A program made the position numbers and the translations under genes. Below are positions 1 through 7,520 of a stretch of DNA of 27,923 nucleotides, in pieces. Under the pieces are notes generated by a model. The model did not search any database and was not told where the DNA came from. It saw only the letters and a list, made by a program, of their open reading frames with translations. The stretch is from an uncultured Collinsella sp. Lineage in GTDB: Bacteria; Actinomycetota; Coriobacteriia; Coriobacteriales; Coriobacteriaceae. How positions within the stretch are numbered: the stretch's first letter is position 1; every line of letters starts with the position of its first letter. The stretch spans positions 1-27,923 of the forward strand of contig UQMD01000026.1 in NCBI GenBank assembly GCA_900542155.1, read 5' to 3'.

Positions 1-52
1 GCAATCGCAAGAAGATGACGGGGCGGAATGTCAATCCTGGTCTAACAGAGCC

Positions 53-144
53 TTAAAAAATCATTCCCGGGCGACGCAAAGTAGTCTTTTTGGGACGGGG
101 ATCATTAAATGATTTTTTAATCCCCGTCCCAGAATAATCATTTA
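53..144. repeat. Nested inverted repeats upstream of the RNA methyltransferase gene
   Basis: Two overlapping dyads are visible. The 10-bp arm GGGACGGGGA (92-101) pairs perfectly with TCCCCGTCCC (121-130). A separate perfect 13-bp arm TTAAAAAATCATT (53-65) pairs with AATGATTTTTTAA (108-120), and a further partial copy AATAATCATTTA lies at 133-144. The two pairings share sequence, so they are mutually exclusive in RNA. The element could be the terminator of a gene left of the window or a dispersed REP-like repeat. Positions 1-52 hold no recognisable gene. Confidence 0.6.
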
Positions 145-161
145 GGTGGAAGGAAAGACGG

Positions 162-1265
162 ATGTCTAAGCCGCGTCGTCGTAAGCAGAAAAAGCAGGTC
201 AAGGCCGAGCTCAAGCTCAGGCAGTTTGCCGCCACCGAGCTTTCCGACCAGCTTGCCGCCCTTCCTTGCGCCGCCGACCTGCCGCGCTTTATGGTCGACA
301 CGGTCGCCGGCGCCTATGCGCCCGCCGATGCCGAGCTCATGATCGAGGGCTTCGGCGCCGCGGCCACACGCCCGGTCACGCTGCGCGCCAACACGCTCAA
401 GGCAACCGCCGAGGACATCGCTGCGGCGCTCGATGCCGCCGGCATCGCCCACAACCCCGTCGCCTGGTACCCAGACGCCTTCATCCTGCCCGACGCCCAG
501 GTTTCCGACCTGTGGGACCTCGACATCTACCGCGACGGCAAGATCTACTTGCAAAGTCTGTCGTCCATGATGCCGCCGTTGGTCCTGGGCGCTCAGGCAG
601 GCGAGGACATCCTGGACATGTGCGCGGCCCCCGGTGGCAAGACGACGCAGATTGCCGCCCTCACCCAGGGCCAGGCACACCTCACGGCCTGCGAGATGAG
701 CATCCCCCGCGCCGAAAAGCTTGAGTCCAACCTCCACCGCCAGGGCGCCAAAAACGTGCCCGTCATGCGCATCGACGCACGCGAGCTCGACGAGTTCTTC
801 CGCTTTGACCGCATCCTGCTCGACGCTCCCTGCACCGGCACGGGCACCGTCATCAGCGGCAACGAGAAAAGCCTGCGCGGCCTGACCGAGCAGCTGCTCG
901 TCAAATGCGCCCGCTCGCAGCGAGCACTTCTGGACCGCGCCATGGGAGCCCTCAAACCGGGCGGCACGCTCGTCTATTCGACTTGTTCGATCTTGCCGCA
1001 GGAAAACGAGGACGCCCTGCAAGAGGCCCTCGACAAGCACATGGATTGCGAGCTTATCCCCCTCGACGGCACGCCAAGCGAAAGTGAGGCACGCCGCGCC
1101 CAGGAAGCTGATGAGGAGCCGCGCATCGAGTCCAACGCCCTCACCGAGGCCATCGCCGCCGGCCACGTCTCGTCCGTCACCAACGGTATGCCCGGCACGC
1201 TGACCATTCCGCCTAGCCGCGACTTTGAGGGTTTCTACATTGCCCTGATCCGAAAACGCAGCTAG
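162..1265 (+). CDS. RsmB/NOP-family RNA (cytosine-5) methyltransferase
   Basis: The 367-residue protein is a SAM-dependent methyltransferase that should form 5-methylcytosine in rRNA or tRNA. A lysine/arginine-rich N-terminus (residues 2-15) suits RNA binding. The Rossmann-fold core shows motif I DMCAAPGGKT (from D152), motif IV DAPCTGTGT with Cys224, and motif VI YSTCS with Cys275; these two cysteines are the catalytic pair of this family. The C-terminal end (DFEGFYIALIRK) is the usual closing strand. It is shorter than E. coli RsmB or RsmF, with no NusB-like domain and no obvious PUA domain, so the exact target base cannot be named. The ATG is preceded by a purine-rich site GGTGGAAGGAAAG. 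It appears to be a single-gene unit. The family call is secure; the substrate is not. Confidence 0.93.
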   Translation: MSKPRRRKQKKQVKAELKLRQFAATELSDQLAALPCAADLPRFMVDTVAGAYAPADAELMIEGFGAAATRPVTLRANTLKATAEDIAAALDAAGIAHNPVAWYPDAFILPDAQVSDLWDLDIYRDGKIYLQSLSSMMPPLVLGAQAGEDILDMCAAPGGKTTQIAALTQGQAHLTACEMSIPRAEKLESNLHRQGAKNVPVMRIDARELDEFFRFDRILLDAPCTGTGTVISGNEKSLRGLTEQLLVKCARSQRALLDRAMGALKPGGTLVYSTCSILPQENEDALQEALDKHMDCELIPLDGTPSESEARRAQEADEEPRIESNALTEAIAAGHVSSVTNGMPGTLTIPPSRDFEGFYIALIRKRS

Positions 1266-1303
1266 CGCACGGATCCAAAACTCAACAAGCTATCTCCGTG
1301 CGC
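1265..1303. terminator. Hairpin between convergent genes
   Basis: A perfect 9-bp inverted repeat, GCGCACGGA (1265-1273) and TCCGTGCGC (1295-1303), lies at the junction of the methyltransferase and the small minus-strand gene, overlapping the last codons of the latter. There is no strong T-run on either side, so it may be a weak bidirectional terminator. Confidence 0.4.
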
Positions 1304-1460
1304 GTTTGCTCTGCTGGTCGCGATGCTGTTTAAGCGTCGCGCGCTCCTTGCGTTCGGCCCTTTTGCCCTTAATGGCCGTGACCACAAAGTAGATGACCGC
1401 GGCGGCAACAATTGCGCCCACACACAGGCCAATCGAGCCAAACATTGCTGTCAATTCCAT
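1290..1460 (-). CDS. Small single-pass membrane protein (56 aa), unknown function
   Basis: A 56-residue reading frame runs from ATG (1458-1460) to TAG (1290-1292). It begins MELTAMFGSIGLCVG, has one hydrophobic helix at about residues 7-30 (GSIGLCVGAIVAAAVIYFVV), and ends in a strongly basic tail (KGKRAERKERATLKQHRDQQ...). This is the classic layout of a small membrane protein with a cytoplasmic positive tail. The start is supported by a good ribosome binding site, AGAGAGGTG, 6-7 bases upstream. It is convergent with the methyltransferase and divergent from the TIM-barrel-like gene. Codon use is GC-rich like its neighbours. I do not recognise a family, and no function can be assigned. Confidence 0.7.
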   Translation of the reverse strand: MELTAMFGSIGLCVGAIVAAAVIYFVVTAIKGKRAERKERATLKQHRDQQSKRARR

Positions 1461-1651
1461 ACCGCGTCACCTCTCTTTTAAACGGGACTTTCAAGATAGC
1501 ACCTCGATCCCCGCCACCACAGCTCCTTCACGTTCGCCGGCCCTTCGGTCTAACGGATGGCGTGGCGGGGAAAAATCAACTCGTCAAACGATTTAGCATT
1601 CGCAATTCCGGCTGCATCGCGCCGGCCGCCATCACATAGAATCGAGCTTCC

Positions 1652-2743
1652 ATGGATACCCTCAACGATCTAAATGAGCGCGTCGACGCCTTCGTCGGCA
1701 CCAGCTCCTTCGACACGCCTGCCGCGGCAAACGGCCAAGCCCCCATCGATGTGCCCGCCGAGGTTCACGAGGACATCGTCGCCTCGGTCGATTTCTCCGA
1801 GGTCGAGCTCGCAGACGAGTTCACCGAGCCCCAGGTAGCCGTGACCCCCAACGGACTGCTCCCCATGGAGCCGCTGCCCATCGACGGGCGTTTGCGAAAG
1901 GCGGCCCTCCGTATGCCCGACGAGATTGAAGAGGCTAGCGGCTTTACGCTCTTCGGTCGTCGTATCAAATCGCTTATCTACACCACCGACGTCGCGGTCA
2001 TCCGCAACTCCAACGCCGATGCCGTCTTTGCCGTTTACCCCTTCACGCCGCAGCCGGCCATTACGCAGGCACTGTTGACCGTCGCCGAGTGCCCGGTCTT
2101 TGTAGGCGTGGGCGGCGGAACTACGACCGGTAAGCGCTCCGTGCAGATGGCAGCCGTCTCCGAGATGCAGGGCGCGGCGGGCTGCGTGGTCAACTCCCCC
2201 GCTACTGCCGAGATGGTCGAGCACATCACCAACATCGCCGACATCCCCGTCATCGCTACGGTCGTTCGCTGCGACGACGATGCCCACGCCAAGGTGCGCG
2301 CTGGAGCCAAGATTCTCAACATCGCCGCCGGCAAGAACACGCCCCAGGTCCTACGCGAGCTGCGCAAGCACTATCCCAACCTGCCGCTCATCGCGCCGGG
2401 CGGCAAGACGCCAGAGAGCATCCGTGAAACCATCGCCGCCGGCGCCAACGCCATCATCTGGACGCCGCCTTCGGCCCAGCAGCTACAGACCGACATGATG
2501 CAGCGTTATCGCAAGATGAAGGAAGACGCCACACCTGTCATCTCGCACGACGATGTGCCCATTATCGACCAGGTCTCCGCCGCCGAGGTCAGCCAGGTCG
2601 AGAACATGAATCCCGACGTGCCGATTCCCGACGAAGTCATCGAGCGCGTCGCTTCGATCCACGAGCGCGTCGAGGAGCATCGCGCCAACCGCGGCCTCAA
2701 GCCGTCACTGCACGGCTTTTTCTTCCGAGGAAAGAAACGCTAG
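1652..2743 (+). CDS. Conserved TIM-barrel-like protein of unknown function
   Basis: The 363-residue protein starts with about 75 acidic, low-complexity residues. The globular core (about residues 80-290) looks like a beta/alpha barrel: ADAVFAVYPFTPQP, CPVFVGVGGGTTTGKRS, GAAGCVVNSP, IPVIATVV, GAKILNIAAGKNT, LPLIAPGGKTPESI and GANAIIWTPPSA are alternating strands and phosphate-loop-like glycine turns. The GGKTPESI segment recalls KDPG/KHG-aldolase and thiamine-phosphate-synthase barrels, but the Schiff-base lysine cannot be assigned with confidence. The C-terminal 60 residues are charged and helical and end in basic FFFRGKKR. No convincing Shine-Dalgarno precedes the ATG. A TAGAAT box at 1637-1642 lies so close that the transcript could be nearly leaderless (inference). 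It sits alone between its own terminator and the divergent small gene. Confidence 0.75.
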   Translation: MDTLNDLNERVDAFVGTSSFDTPAAANGQAPIDVPAEVHEDIVASVDFSEVELADEFTEPQVAVTPNGLLPMEPLPIDGRLRKAALRMPDEIEEASGFTLFGRRIKSLIYTTDVAVIRNSNADAVFAVYPFTPQPAITQALLTVAECPVFVGVGGGTTTGKRSVQMAAVSEMQGAAGCVVNSPATAEMVEHITNIADIPVIATVVRCDDDAHAKVRAGAKILNIAAGKNTPQVLRELRKHYPNLPLIAPGGKTPESIRETIAAGANAIIWTPPSAQQLQTDMMQRYRKMKEDATPVISHDDVPIIDQVSAAEVSQVENMNPDVPIPDEVIERVASIHERVEEHRANRGLKPSLHGFFFRGKKR

Positions 2744-2754
2744 CAAAACATCTT

Positions 2755-2792
2755 GGCCCGCCCCACAAACGTGAGGCGGGCCGTTTTCGTTT
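2755..2792 (+). terminator. Rho-independent terminator
   Basis: A perfect 8-bp stem, GGCCCGCC (2755-2762) and GGCGGGCC (2775-2782), is followed by GTTTTCGTTT, 11 bp after the stop codon of the TIM-barrel-like gene. Confidence 0.88.
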
Positions 2793-2823
2793 GAGCAATC
2801 ATGCAGCGATGTGATGGGGCAAA

Positions 2824-3714
2824 TTAATCCACGCGCTTGTCGCCCATAAAGAAGAGCGCCACCGTACCAGGTCCGGTATGCGAGCCAATCAGAGTACCGA
2901 TGTTATTGATCTCAATCTTGCCTTTAAGCTGCGGAACCTGTTCCTCAATCAGCGCCGCAACTGCCTCGGCATCCTCGCGGCACGCCGAGTGCGACATGAT
3001 GCACTTACCCGAATAATCCGCACCGTCCTGCACGTGTGCCATCATGGTCTTAGCCATCTCGGAAATCGCGCGCTTCTTAGTGCGAATCTTCTCACGTGGC
3101 GACAGCTTACCTTCGCAATCGACCGTCATAAGCGGGCAAATCTTAAGCGCCGTGCCGATGATCGCGCTCGCAGCCGAAATGCGACCGCCGCGCAGGTAGC
3201 TCGACAGATCGGTCGAGAAGAACCAGTGGTGCAGGTTGAGCTTGTGCTCCTCGATCCAGGCAGCCGTCTCGTCGAGTGAAGCCCCGCTATCGCGCACGTC
3301 GGCGGCACATTCCGCCAGCAGGCCAAAGCCCGAAGACGCCGCCAGCGAATCGATGACGCGCACCTTGCCGCCCTGGGGATAGCGATCCGCGAGCATCTGC
3401 GCCGCAACGCAAGCCGAGCCATACGTACCCGAAATACCCGACGACAACGTCAGGTGCAGCACGTCTTTACCCTCGGCAACAAGCGGCTCCCAAAACTCCT
3501 CGTACTCACCCACGCTCACCTGAGACGTCTTGGGCATGGCGCCCGCGGATATCTGGGCAAAAAACTCGTCCGGCGTAATCGACTGATACAGATCGTCCGT
3601 ATAGACAACATCGTCGATCTCGTAATGAAAACACACGACAGGGATATTGCGCGATTCAAAGAACTCCCGAGTTCGATCGGCGGCGGATTCACAGGTCAGG
3701 ACAAAATCACTCAT
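2824..3714 (-). CDS. DegV family fatty-acid-binding protein
   Basis: This 296-residue protein belongs to the DegV/FakB family, which binds a fatty acid and in Firmicutes presents it to the kinase FakA for phosphorylation. Family marks are the N-terminal strand FVLTCESAADRT, KTSQVSVGEYEEF (the TSxPS-like loop), LTLSSGISGTYGSA (the SSGxSGTY lipid-head-group loop), and VIDSLAASSGFG. The C-terminal GTLIGSHTGPGTVALFF is the standard DegV ending. I start it at ATG 3712-3714 because AAGGAG lies 6 bases upstream; an in-frame extension to 3885 has no ribosome site and would run through the promoter region. Which fatty acid it binds cannot be read from sequence, and no fakA-like gene is present in the window. 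Confidence 0.92.
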   Translation of the reverse strand: MSDFVLTCESAADRTREFFESRNIPVVCFHYEIDDVVYTDDLYQSITPDEFFAQISAGAMPKTSQVSVGEYEEFWEPLVAEGKDVLHLTLSSGISGTYGSACVAAQMLADRYPQGGKVRVIDSLAASSGFGLLAECAADVRDSGASLDETAAWIEEHKLNLHHWFFSTDLSSYLRGGRISAASAIIGTALKICPLMTVDCEGKLSPREKIRTKKRAISEMAKTMMAHVQDGADYSGKCIMSHSACREDAEAVAALIEEQVPQLKGKIEINNIGTLIGSHTGPGTVALFFMGDKRVD

Positions 3715-3903
3715 ATGAGGCTCCTTACGTATAGTTATAAAAATTATCGCACAGCAAGCATAAATACGGTACAAATGTCCACTATTTACCAAATAGAGCC
3801 AAAGGTGGTGAACATCTTTACCGTCATCATCTCTATCGATCCCGGAGGCATACGTCTGTAAAAACGACCCCACGTCTCCACTCAACCGCCATATCTACCT
3901 CCA

Positions 3904-3917
3904 CTAAATCGATTTAG
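3904..3917. promoter_or_regulatory. 14-bp perfect palindrome between degV and fbp
   Basis: CTAAATCGATTTAG is its own reverse complement and lies in the 318-bp divergent intergenic region. It has the size of a repressor operator. No regulator gene is adjacent, so the assignment is inference. Confidence 0.4.
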
Positions 3918-3976
3918 CAAACCGTTCGGCTAACAATTCGGCCGCCCATCCCCAATCGAAACAAAGGCGGCGCATA

Positions 3977-4004
3977 CTGATAAACGTTTGACGCTGTTTA
4001 TCAG
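3977..4004. promoter_or_regulatory. Dyad in the fbp leader
   Basis: The 9-bp arms CTGATAAAC (3977-3985) and GTTTATCAG (3996-4004) are perfect inverted repeats around a 10-base loop. They are followed by TTTTA and lie 28 bp before the fbp start. The element could be an operator or a weak attenuator hairpin in the leader. The rest of 3715-4032 shows no small gene. Confidence 0.45.
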
Positions 4005-4032
4005 TTTTACCAGCCCTATCGGAAGGTGTTTC

Positions 4033-5949
4033 ATGGTCGCATTCGATCGCAATCCGCAAGACTTCAAGTATCTGCGCCTGCTGTCGAGACAGTTTCCCAC
4101 CGAGCAATCCGCGTTTACCGAGATCATCAACCTCTCGGCCATCCTCAACCTGCCCAAAGGCACTGAGCATTTTATGAGCGACGTGCATGGCGAGTACGAA
4201 GCCTTTATGCACATCCTCAACAACTGCTCGGGCGTCGTGCGCGAGCATGTCGACGAAATCTTTGGCGAAACGCTCTCCTTTGACGAGAAGGGCGAGCTGT
4301 GCACGCTCATCTACTACCCGCGCGAGAAGATCGAGCTGGTCCGCAGCCAGCGCGAGGACTCGCCCACCTGGTACAAGACGATACTTGACCAGCTCATCAT
4401 GGTTGCCCGGTCGCTTTCGAGCCGCTATACGCGCTCCAAGGTGCGTAAGGCCATCCCACGCGATTACGCCTACATCATCGACGAGTTGTTGCACACGCAC
4501 CCGGACGAGAACAACTATCGCGTGCGCTATCACGAGCGCATCGTGGAGTCCATCCTGGAGACCGCAAGCGCCGACGACTTTATCGAGTCGCTTGCCTCGC
4601 TCATCAAGCGCCTGGCCGTCGACCACCTGCACCTGGTGGGCGACATCTTCGACCGCGGTGGCGGCGCGGCCAAGATTATGGACCGCCTGCTCACCTACCA
4701 TTCACTCGACATCCAGTGGGGCAACCACGACCTGCTGTGGATGGGCGCTGCGGCCGGTGAGCCCGCCTGCATCGCCACGGTGCTGCGCAACAACCTACGC
4801 TACGACAACTACGAGATCCTGGAGAACGACTACGGCATCTCGCTGCGTGAGCTTGTCGCCTTTGCCGATGCCACCTACACCGCCGGTGAGTCCATCACCC
4901 CGCTGATCAAGGCCATCAACGTGCTGCTCTTTAAGCTCGAGGGTCAGATTATCCAGCGCCATCCCGAGTTCGACATGACCGACCGCCTGTTACTCGACAA
5001 GATCGACCACGACACCGGCACGGTCACGCTCGCCGACGGCAGCGTGTGGCCGCTCACGACCAACGACTTCCCCACCGTCGACCCGACGGACCCCTATACG
5101 CTCACGTCTCAGGAGCAGCACATCATCGACAAGCTCGTGTCCGAGTTTGTCACCGCCGATCACCTGCATCGCCATATCGATTTCCTCTATTCCCACGGCT
5201 CGATGTACAAGGTCGCCAACGGCAACCTGCTGTTCCATGGCTGCGTGCCGCTCAACGAAGACGGCACCTTTAGCAGCATGAACTGCCTGGGCACCTGGCA
5301 CGCTGGCCGCGATTATCTCGATTTTTGCGACCACATCGCCCGCCGCGCCTGGCGCGTGGGCGACCGCGACGCTCTCGACTGGATGTGGTACCTGTGGATT
5401 GGCTTTAACTCACCCGCCAGCGGACGCCTGGTGCGTACCTTTGAGCGCGCCTATATCGCCGATAAGAGCACCTGGGTCGAACCGATGGACCCGTACTTTA
5501 CGCTAACCAAGTCGCCCTCGGTCTGCGACGACATCATGCGCGAGTTCGGCGTTGCCCCCATGGCATGTTCGCCGACCGGCCACATCATCAACGGCCACAC
5601 ACCCGTTAAAACCACCAAGGGCGAGCAGCCCATCCGCGCCGAGGGCAAGCTGCTGGTCATCGATGGCGGCTTCTGCCGCGCCTACCATCCCAAGACGGGC
5701 ATCGCCGGCTACACGCTTATCTCCAGCTCGCGCGGATGTCGCCTTAAGTCGCACCAGGCCTTTACCACCGTTGCCGAGGCGCTCACCCGCAACATCGATA
5801 TCGAAAGCGAGACCAACCGCTTTGACGAGGCCGACCGCCGCCGCATGGTGAGCGACACCGATACCGGCGCCAAGATTCGCAGCCAGATCCAGGATCTGCG
5901 CCAGCTGCTCGATGCATATAGAAACGGTGCTATCGAGGAGCGCGTCTAG
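4033..5949 (+). CDS. fbp: Class III fructose-1,6-bisphosphatase
   Basis: The 638-residue enzyme hydrolyses fructose 1,6-bisphosphate to fructose 6-phosphate in gluconeogenesis. It belongs to the FBPase_2 family typified by Bacillus subtilis Fbp (about 670 residues). Near-identical family blocks include EIINLSAILNLPKGTEHF, YTRSKVRKAIP, VDHLHLVGDIFDRG, SLDIQWGNHDLLWMGA, HGHINGHTPVK-type GHIINGHTPVKTTKGEQPI, and VIDGGFCRAYHPKTGIAGYT. The metallophosphatase metal ligands are visible as SDVHGE (D50, H52), GDIFDRG (D204, D207) and GNHD (N231, H232). I start at ATG 4033 because GGAAGGTG lies just upstream; an earlier non-ATG start lacks one. The gene has its own leader with a dyad. It is complete, with no sign of damage. 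Confidence 0.97.
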   Translation: MVAFDRNPQDFKYLRLLSRQFPTEQSAFTEIINLSAILNLPKGTEHFMSDVHGEYEAFMHILNNCSGVVREHVDEIFGETLSFDEKGELCTLIYYPREKIELVRSQREDSPTWYKTILDQLIMVARSLSSRYTRSKVRKAIPRDYAYIIDELLHTHPDENNYRVRYHERIVESILETASADDFIESLASLIKRLAVDHLHLVGDIFDRGGGAAKIMDRLLTYHSLDIQWGNHDLLWMGAAAGEPACIATVLRNNLRYDNYEILENDYGISLRELVAFADATYTAGESITPLIKAINVLLFKLEGQIIQRHPEFDMTDRLLLDKIDHDTGTVTLADGSVWPLTTNDFPTVDPTDPYTLTSQEQHIIDKLVSEFVTADHLHRHIDFLYSHGSMYKVANGNLLFHGCVPLNEDGTFSSMNCLGTWHAGRDYLDFCDHIARRAWRVGDRDALDWMWYLWIGFNSPASGRLVRTFERAYIADKSTWVEPMDPYFTLTKSPSVCDDIMREFGVAPMACSPTGHIINGHTPVKTTKGEQPIRAEGKLLVIDGGFCRAYHPKTGIAGYTLISSSRGCRLKSHQAFTTVAEALTRNIDIESETNRFDEADRRRMVSDTDTGAKIRSQIQDLRQLLDAYRNGAIEERV

Positions 5950-6027
5950 CCCCACCCGCGGGGATTGGCTAAACTTGCTGAGTTTGTCATCCCCACGGCG
6001 CCCCGGCGCCACCATAAGGCAGGTACC

Positions 6028-6423
6028 ATGCAAAAGCTCCTTGCGCAGATCATGAAGTTTGGCGTCGTCGGTGTCATTGCCACGGTCATCGACTTTGGCA
6101 TTATGAATCTGCTCCACTACGGTCTGGGCCTCAACATCCTGATCGCCAATACCAGCGGCTTTATCATCTCACTCATCTTTAACTACCTCGCCAGCATGAA
6201 GTACGTGTTTGCACACAAGGAAGGCATGAGCCGCCGCCGCGAGTTCATTATCTTTGTCGTGCTGTCCGTGATCGGCCTGGCACTCAACGACGGTATCGTG
6301 TTGACACTCAACGCCGGTCTGGGACTCGAGGCCAATATCGCCAAGATCTGCGCCACCGCGCTTGTCATGGTCTACAACTTTGTGACCCGAAAGATCTTCC
6401 TGGAAGGCGATGAGACCAAGTAA
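6028..6423 (+). CDS. GtrA family membrane protein (first of two)
   Basis: This 131-residue protein has four predicted membrane helices, the GtrA/DPMS-associated family layout. Members help move polyprenyl-phosphate-linked sugars across the membrane for cell-wall, teichoic-acid or glycan decoration. Family marks are FGVVGVIATVIDFGIMNLL in helix 1, LIFNYLASMKYVF after helix 2, and YNFVTRKIFLE at the end. ATG 6028 follows GCAGGTACC; a TTG-initiated extension from 5965 is less likely. It lies 78 bp after fbp and may be cotranscribed with it. The next gene is a paralogue, sharing the cytoplasmic block SMKYVF-H-EGMSR-REF and LSVIGL-LND. No glycosyltransferase partner is nearby, so the substrate is unknown. 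Confidence 0.88.
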   Translation: MQKLLAQIMKFGVVGVIATVIDFGIMNLLHYGLGLNILIANTSGFIISLIFNYLASMKYVFAHKEGMSRRREFIIFVVLSVIGLALNDGIVLTLNAGLGLEANIAKICATALVMVYNFVTRKIFLEGDETK

Positions 6424-6444
6424 CTCGCAACCTTACAGCTTTAC

Positions 6445-6492
6445 AATGCCCACGGATGACGCGCGTCGAGCGCTGTGTTGTTCGTGGGCATT
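6445..6492 (+). terminator. Hairpin after the first GtrA gene
   Basis: A perfect 10-bp stem, AATGCCCACG (6445-6454) and CGTGGGCATT (6483-6492), encloses a smaller palindrome GACGCGCGTC (6458-6467) and is followed by GCTCGTTTA. It is probably a terminator or processing hairpin between the two GtrA genes. Confidence 0.6.
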
Positions 6493-6505
6493 GCTCGTTT
6501 ACGGG

Positions 6506-6544
6506 CAAATTTTCAACGTTTGCGGATTAGCTCTTGAAAATTTG
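6506..6544. promoter_or_regulatory. 11-bp dyad upstream of the second GtrA gene
   Basis: CAAATTTTCAA (6506-6516) and TTGAAAATTTG (6534-6544) are perfect inverted repeats with a 17-base gap. The right arm contains TTGAAA, which resembles a -35 box, with TATAGT at 6554-6559 as a possible -10. The spacing of 14 is short, so promoter identity is tentative. The symmetry suits an operator overlapping the promoter. Confidence 0.5.
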
Positions 6545-6641
6545 GCGAGTTCGTATAGTTCTTGGCAAGGACCTTACGTTTCCCTTGCAAAAGCTCTAAA
6601 GTATCCTCTGCTCGATTCATCAACGCATTGGATGTGATTAC

Positions 6642-7049
6642 GTGCGCAAGGCACTGGCACAACCTCATACCAAGCAGTTCCTCAAGTTCGCTGTCGTGGG
6701 TCTTGTCTCCTTTGGCATCGACTGGGGTATGCTCATTGCGCTCGTCGAGCTGTTCCACCTCGACTTTTTGATGAGTACCACAGTCTCGTTTATCACGTCC
6801 GTCGTGGTCAACTACTGGCTCAGCATGAAGTACGTGTTCGACCATCGCGAGGGCATGAGCCGCAAGCGCGAGTTCACGATCTTCACCATCCTGTCGGTGA
6901 TCGGTCTGGGCCTCAACGACCTGTACATGTTTGTGGGCGTCACGTTTTTGAGCATCGGCTACCAGGCCATGAAGGCCATCGCCACGTTCTTGGTCACCTG
7001 GTACAACTACTTTAGCCGCCGCTTCTTCCTCGAGGGCGCACGGTCGTAG
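6642..7049 (+). CDS. GtrA family membrane protein (second of two)
   Basis: The 135-residue paralogue of the preceding GtrA protein has the same four-helix pattern: FLKFAVVGLVSFGIDWGMLIAL, STTVSFITSVVVNYWLSMKYVF, TIFTILSVIGLGLNDLYMF and FLVTWYNYFSRRFFLEG. The loop EGMSRKREF matches EGMSRRREF of its neighbour, showing a tandem duplication that has since diverged. The GTG at 6642 is the only reasonable start; the ribosome site (GGATGTG) is weak. It has its own possible promoter with a dyad, so it may be regulated separately from the first copy. The role is probably lipid-linked sugar translocation, with unknown substrate. Confidence 0.87.
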   Translation: MRKALAQPHTKQFLKFAVVGLVSFGIDWGMLIALVELFHLDFLMSTTVSFITSVVVNYWLSMKYVFDHREGMSRKREFTIFTILSVIGLGLNDLYMFVGVTFLSIGYQAMKAIATFLVTWYNYFSRRFFLEGARS

Positions 7050-7075
7050 TCGATTCATTATTAGCTTGAATGTAT

Positions 7076-7109
7076 AACCGGTTGGAATTCCCGTTCCAAC
7101 CGGTTTTTT
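7076..7109 (+). terminator. Rho-independent terminator
   Basis: A perfect 12-bp stem, AACCGGTTGGAA (7076-7087) and TTCCAACCGGTT (7094-7105), with a 6-base loop is followed by TTTT. It closes the second GtrA transcript. Confidence 0.93.
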
Positions 7110-7161
7110 GTTTGCAGAGCCTGCCGAGGAAGGCGTACGAGGCGGACTACAACGCCGGAAT

Positions 7162-7452
7162 GGGACGCAATTTCCCCAGGGACGCCATTCTGGAAACTAC
7201 ATCCCAGATTGCTCCCTCAGAGTGGGACACAGTTTCCGAAACGACGCCCTAGCGGAAACCGTGTCCCGGAATCAGTCGGCAGAACGGGACGTAGTTTCCC
7301 GCGAACACCGAAACGGAAGGTGCATCCCGTTATCGATGTCTAGAACGGGATGCGCTTTCCCGATGGAGGCTGATGCGGAAACCGTGTCCCGGAATTCGCC
7401 TACAGAGCGGGATGCAATTTCCGGTTGAACCTCGATTGGGAAACGACGTCCC
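7162..7452. repeat. Array of five 44-bp imperfect palindromes with 62-bp period
   Basis: Five dyads occur at 7162-7205, 7224-7267, 7286-7328, 7347-7390 and 7409-7452. Each has a left arm of the form GGGAYRYRNTTTCC, a 15-16-base centre, and a right arm of the form GGAAACYRYRTCCC (one copy reads GGAAGGTGCATCCC). Four linkers of exactly 18 bases separate them; these share the ends GGAAT and CAGARC. The second unit is the best stem, with 13 of 14 arm positions pairing. The centres are dissimilar. The array fills the space between two convergent terminators (7109 and 7463), so it belongs to neither flanking gene. The open frames across it only reflect the repeat. Confidence 0.85.
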
Positions 7453-7462
7453 ATTCGCATAA

Positions 7463-7500
7463 AAACGGGCGGCTCGGATGTTTGTCCGAACCGCCCGTTT
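7463..7500 (-). terminator. Terminator of the DUF4430 operon
   Basis: A 16-bp stem with one mismatch (7463-7478 with 7485-7500, loop of 6) ends in TTTTTA when read on the minus strand, 20 bp beyond the stop codon of the DUF4430 membrane protein. Confidence 0.92.
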
Positions 7501-7520
7501 GGCTTGCTATGTCGAGGCAT

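Noticed and set aside
3715..3885. 57-residue N-terminal extension of the DegV protein
   Set aside because: The extension lies in the promoter region and has no ribosome site; AAGGAG supports the start at 3714.
7162..7452. CRISPR array
   Set aside because: Units are diverged, the variable segments are only 15-16 bases or the linkers 18, both too short for spacers, and no cas gene is present.
7108..7520. Open frames of about 80-106 codons across the dyad array on both strands
   Set aside because: Their composition follows the repeat, neither has a ribosome site, and each crosses or abuts terminators.
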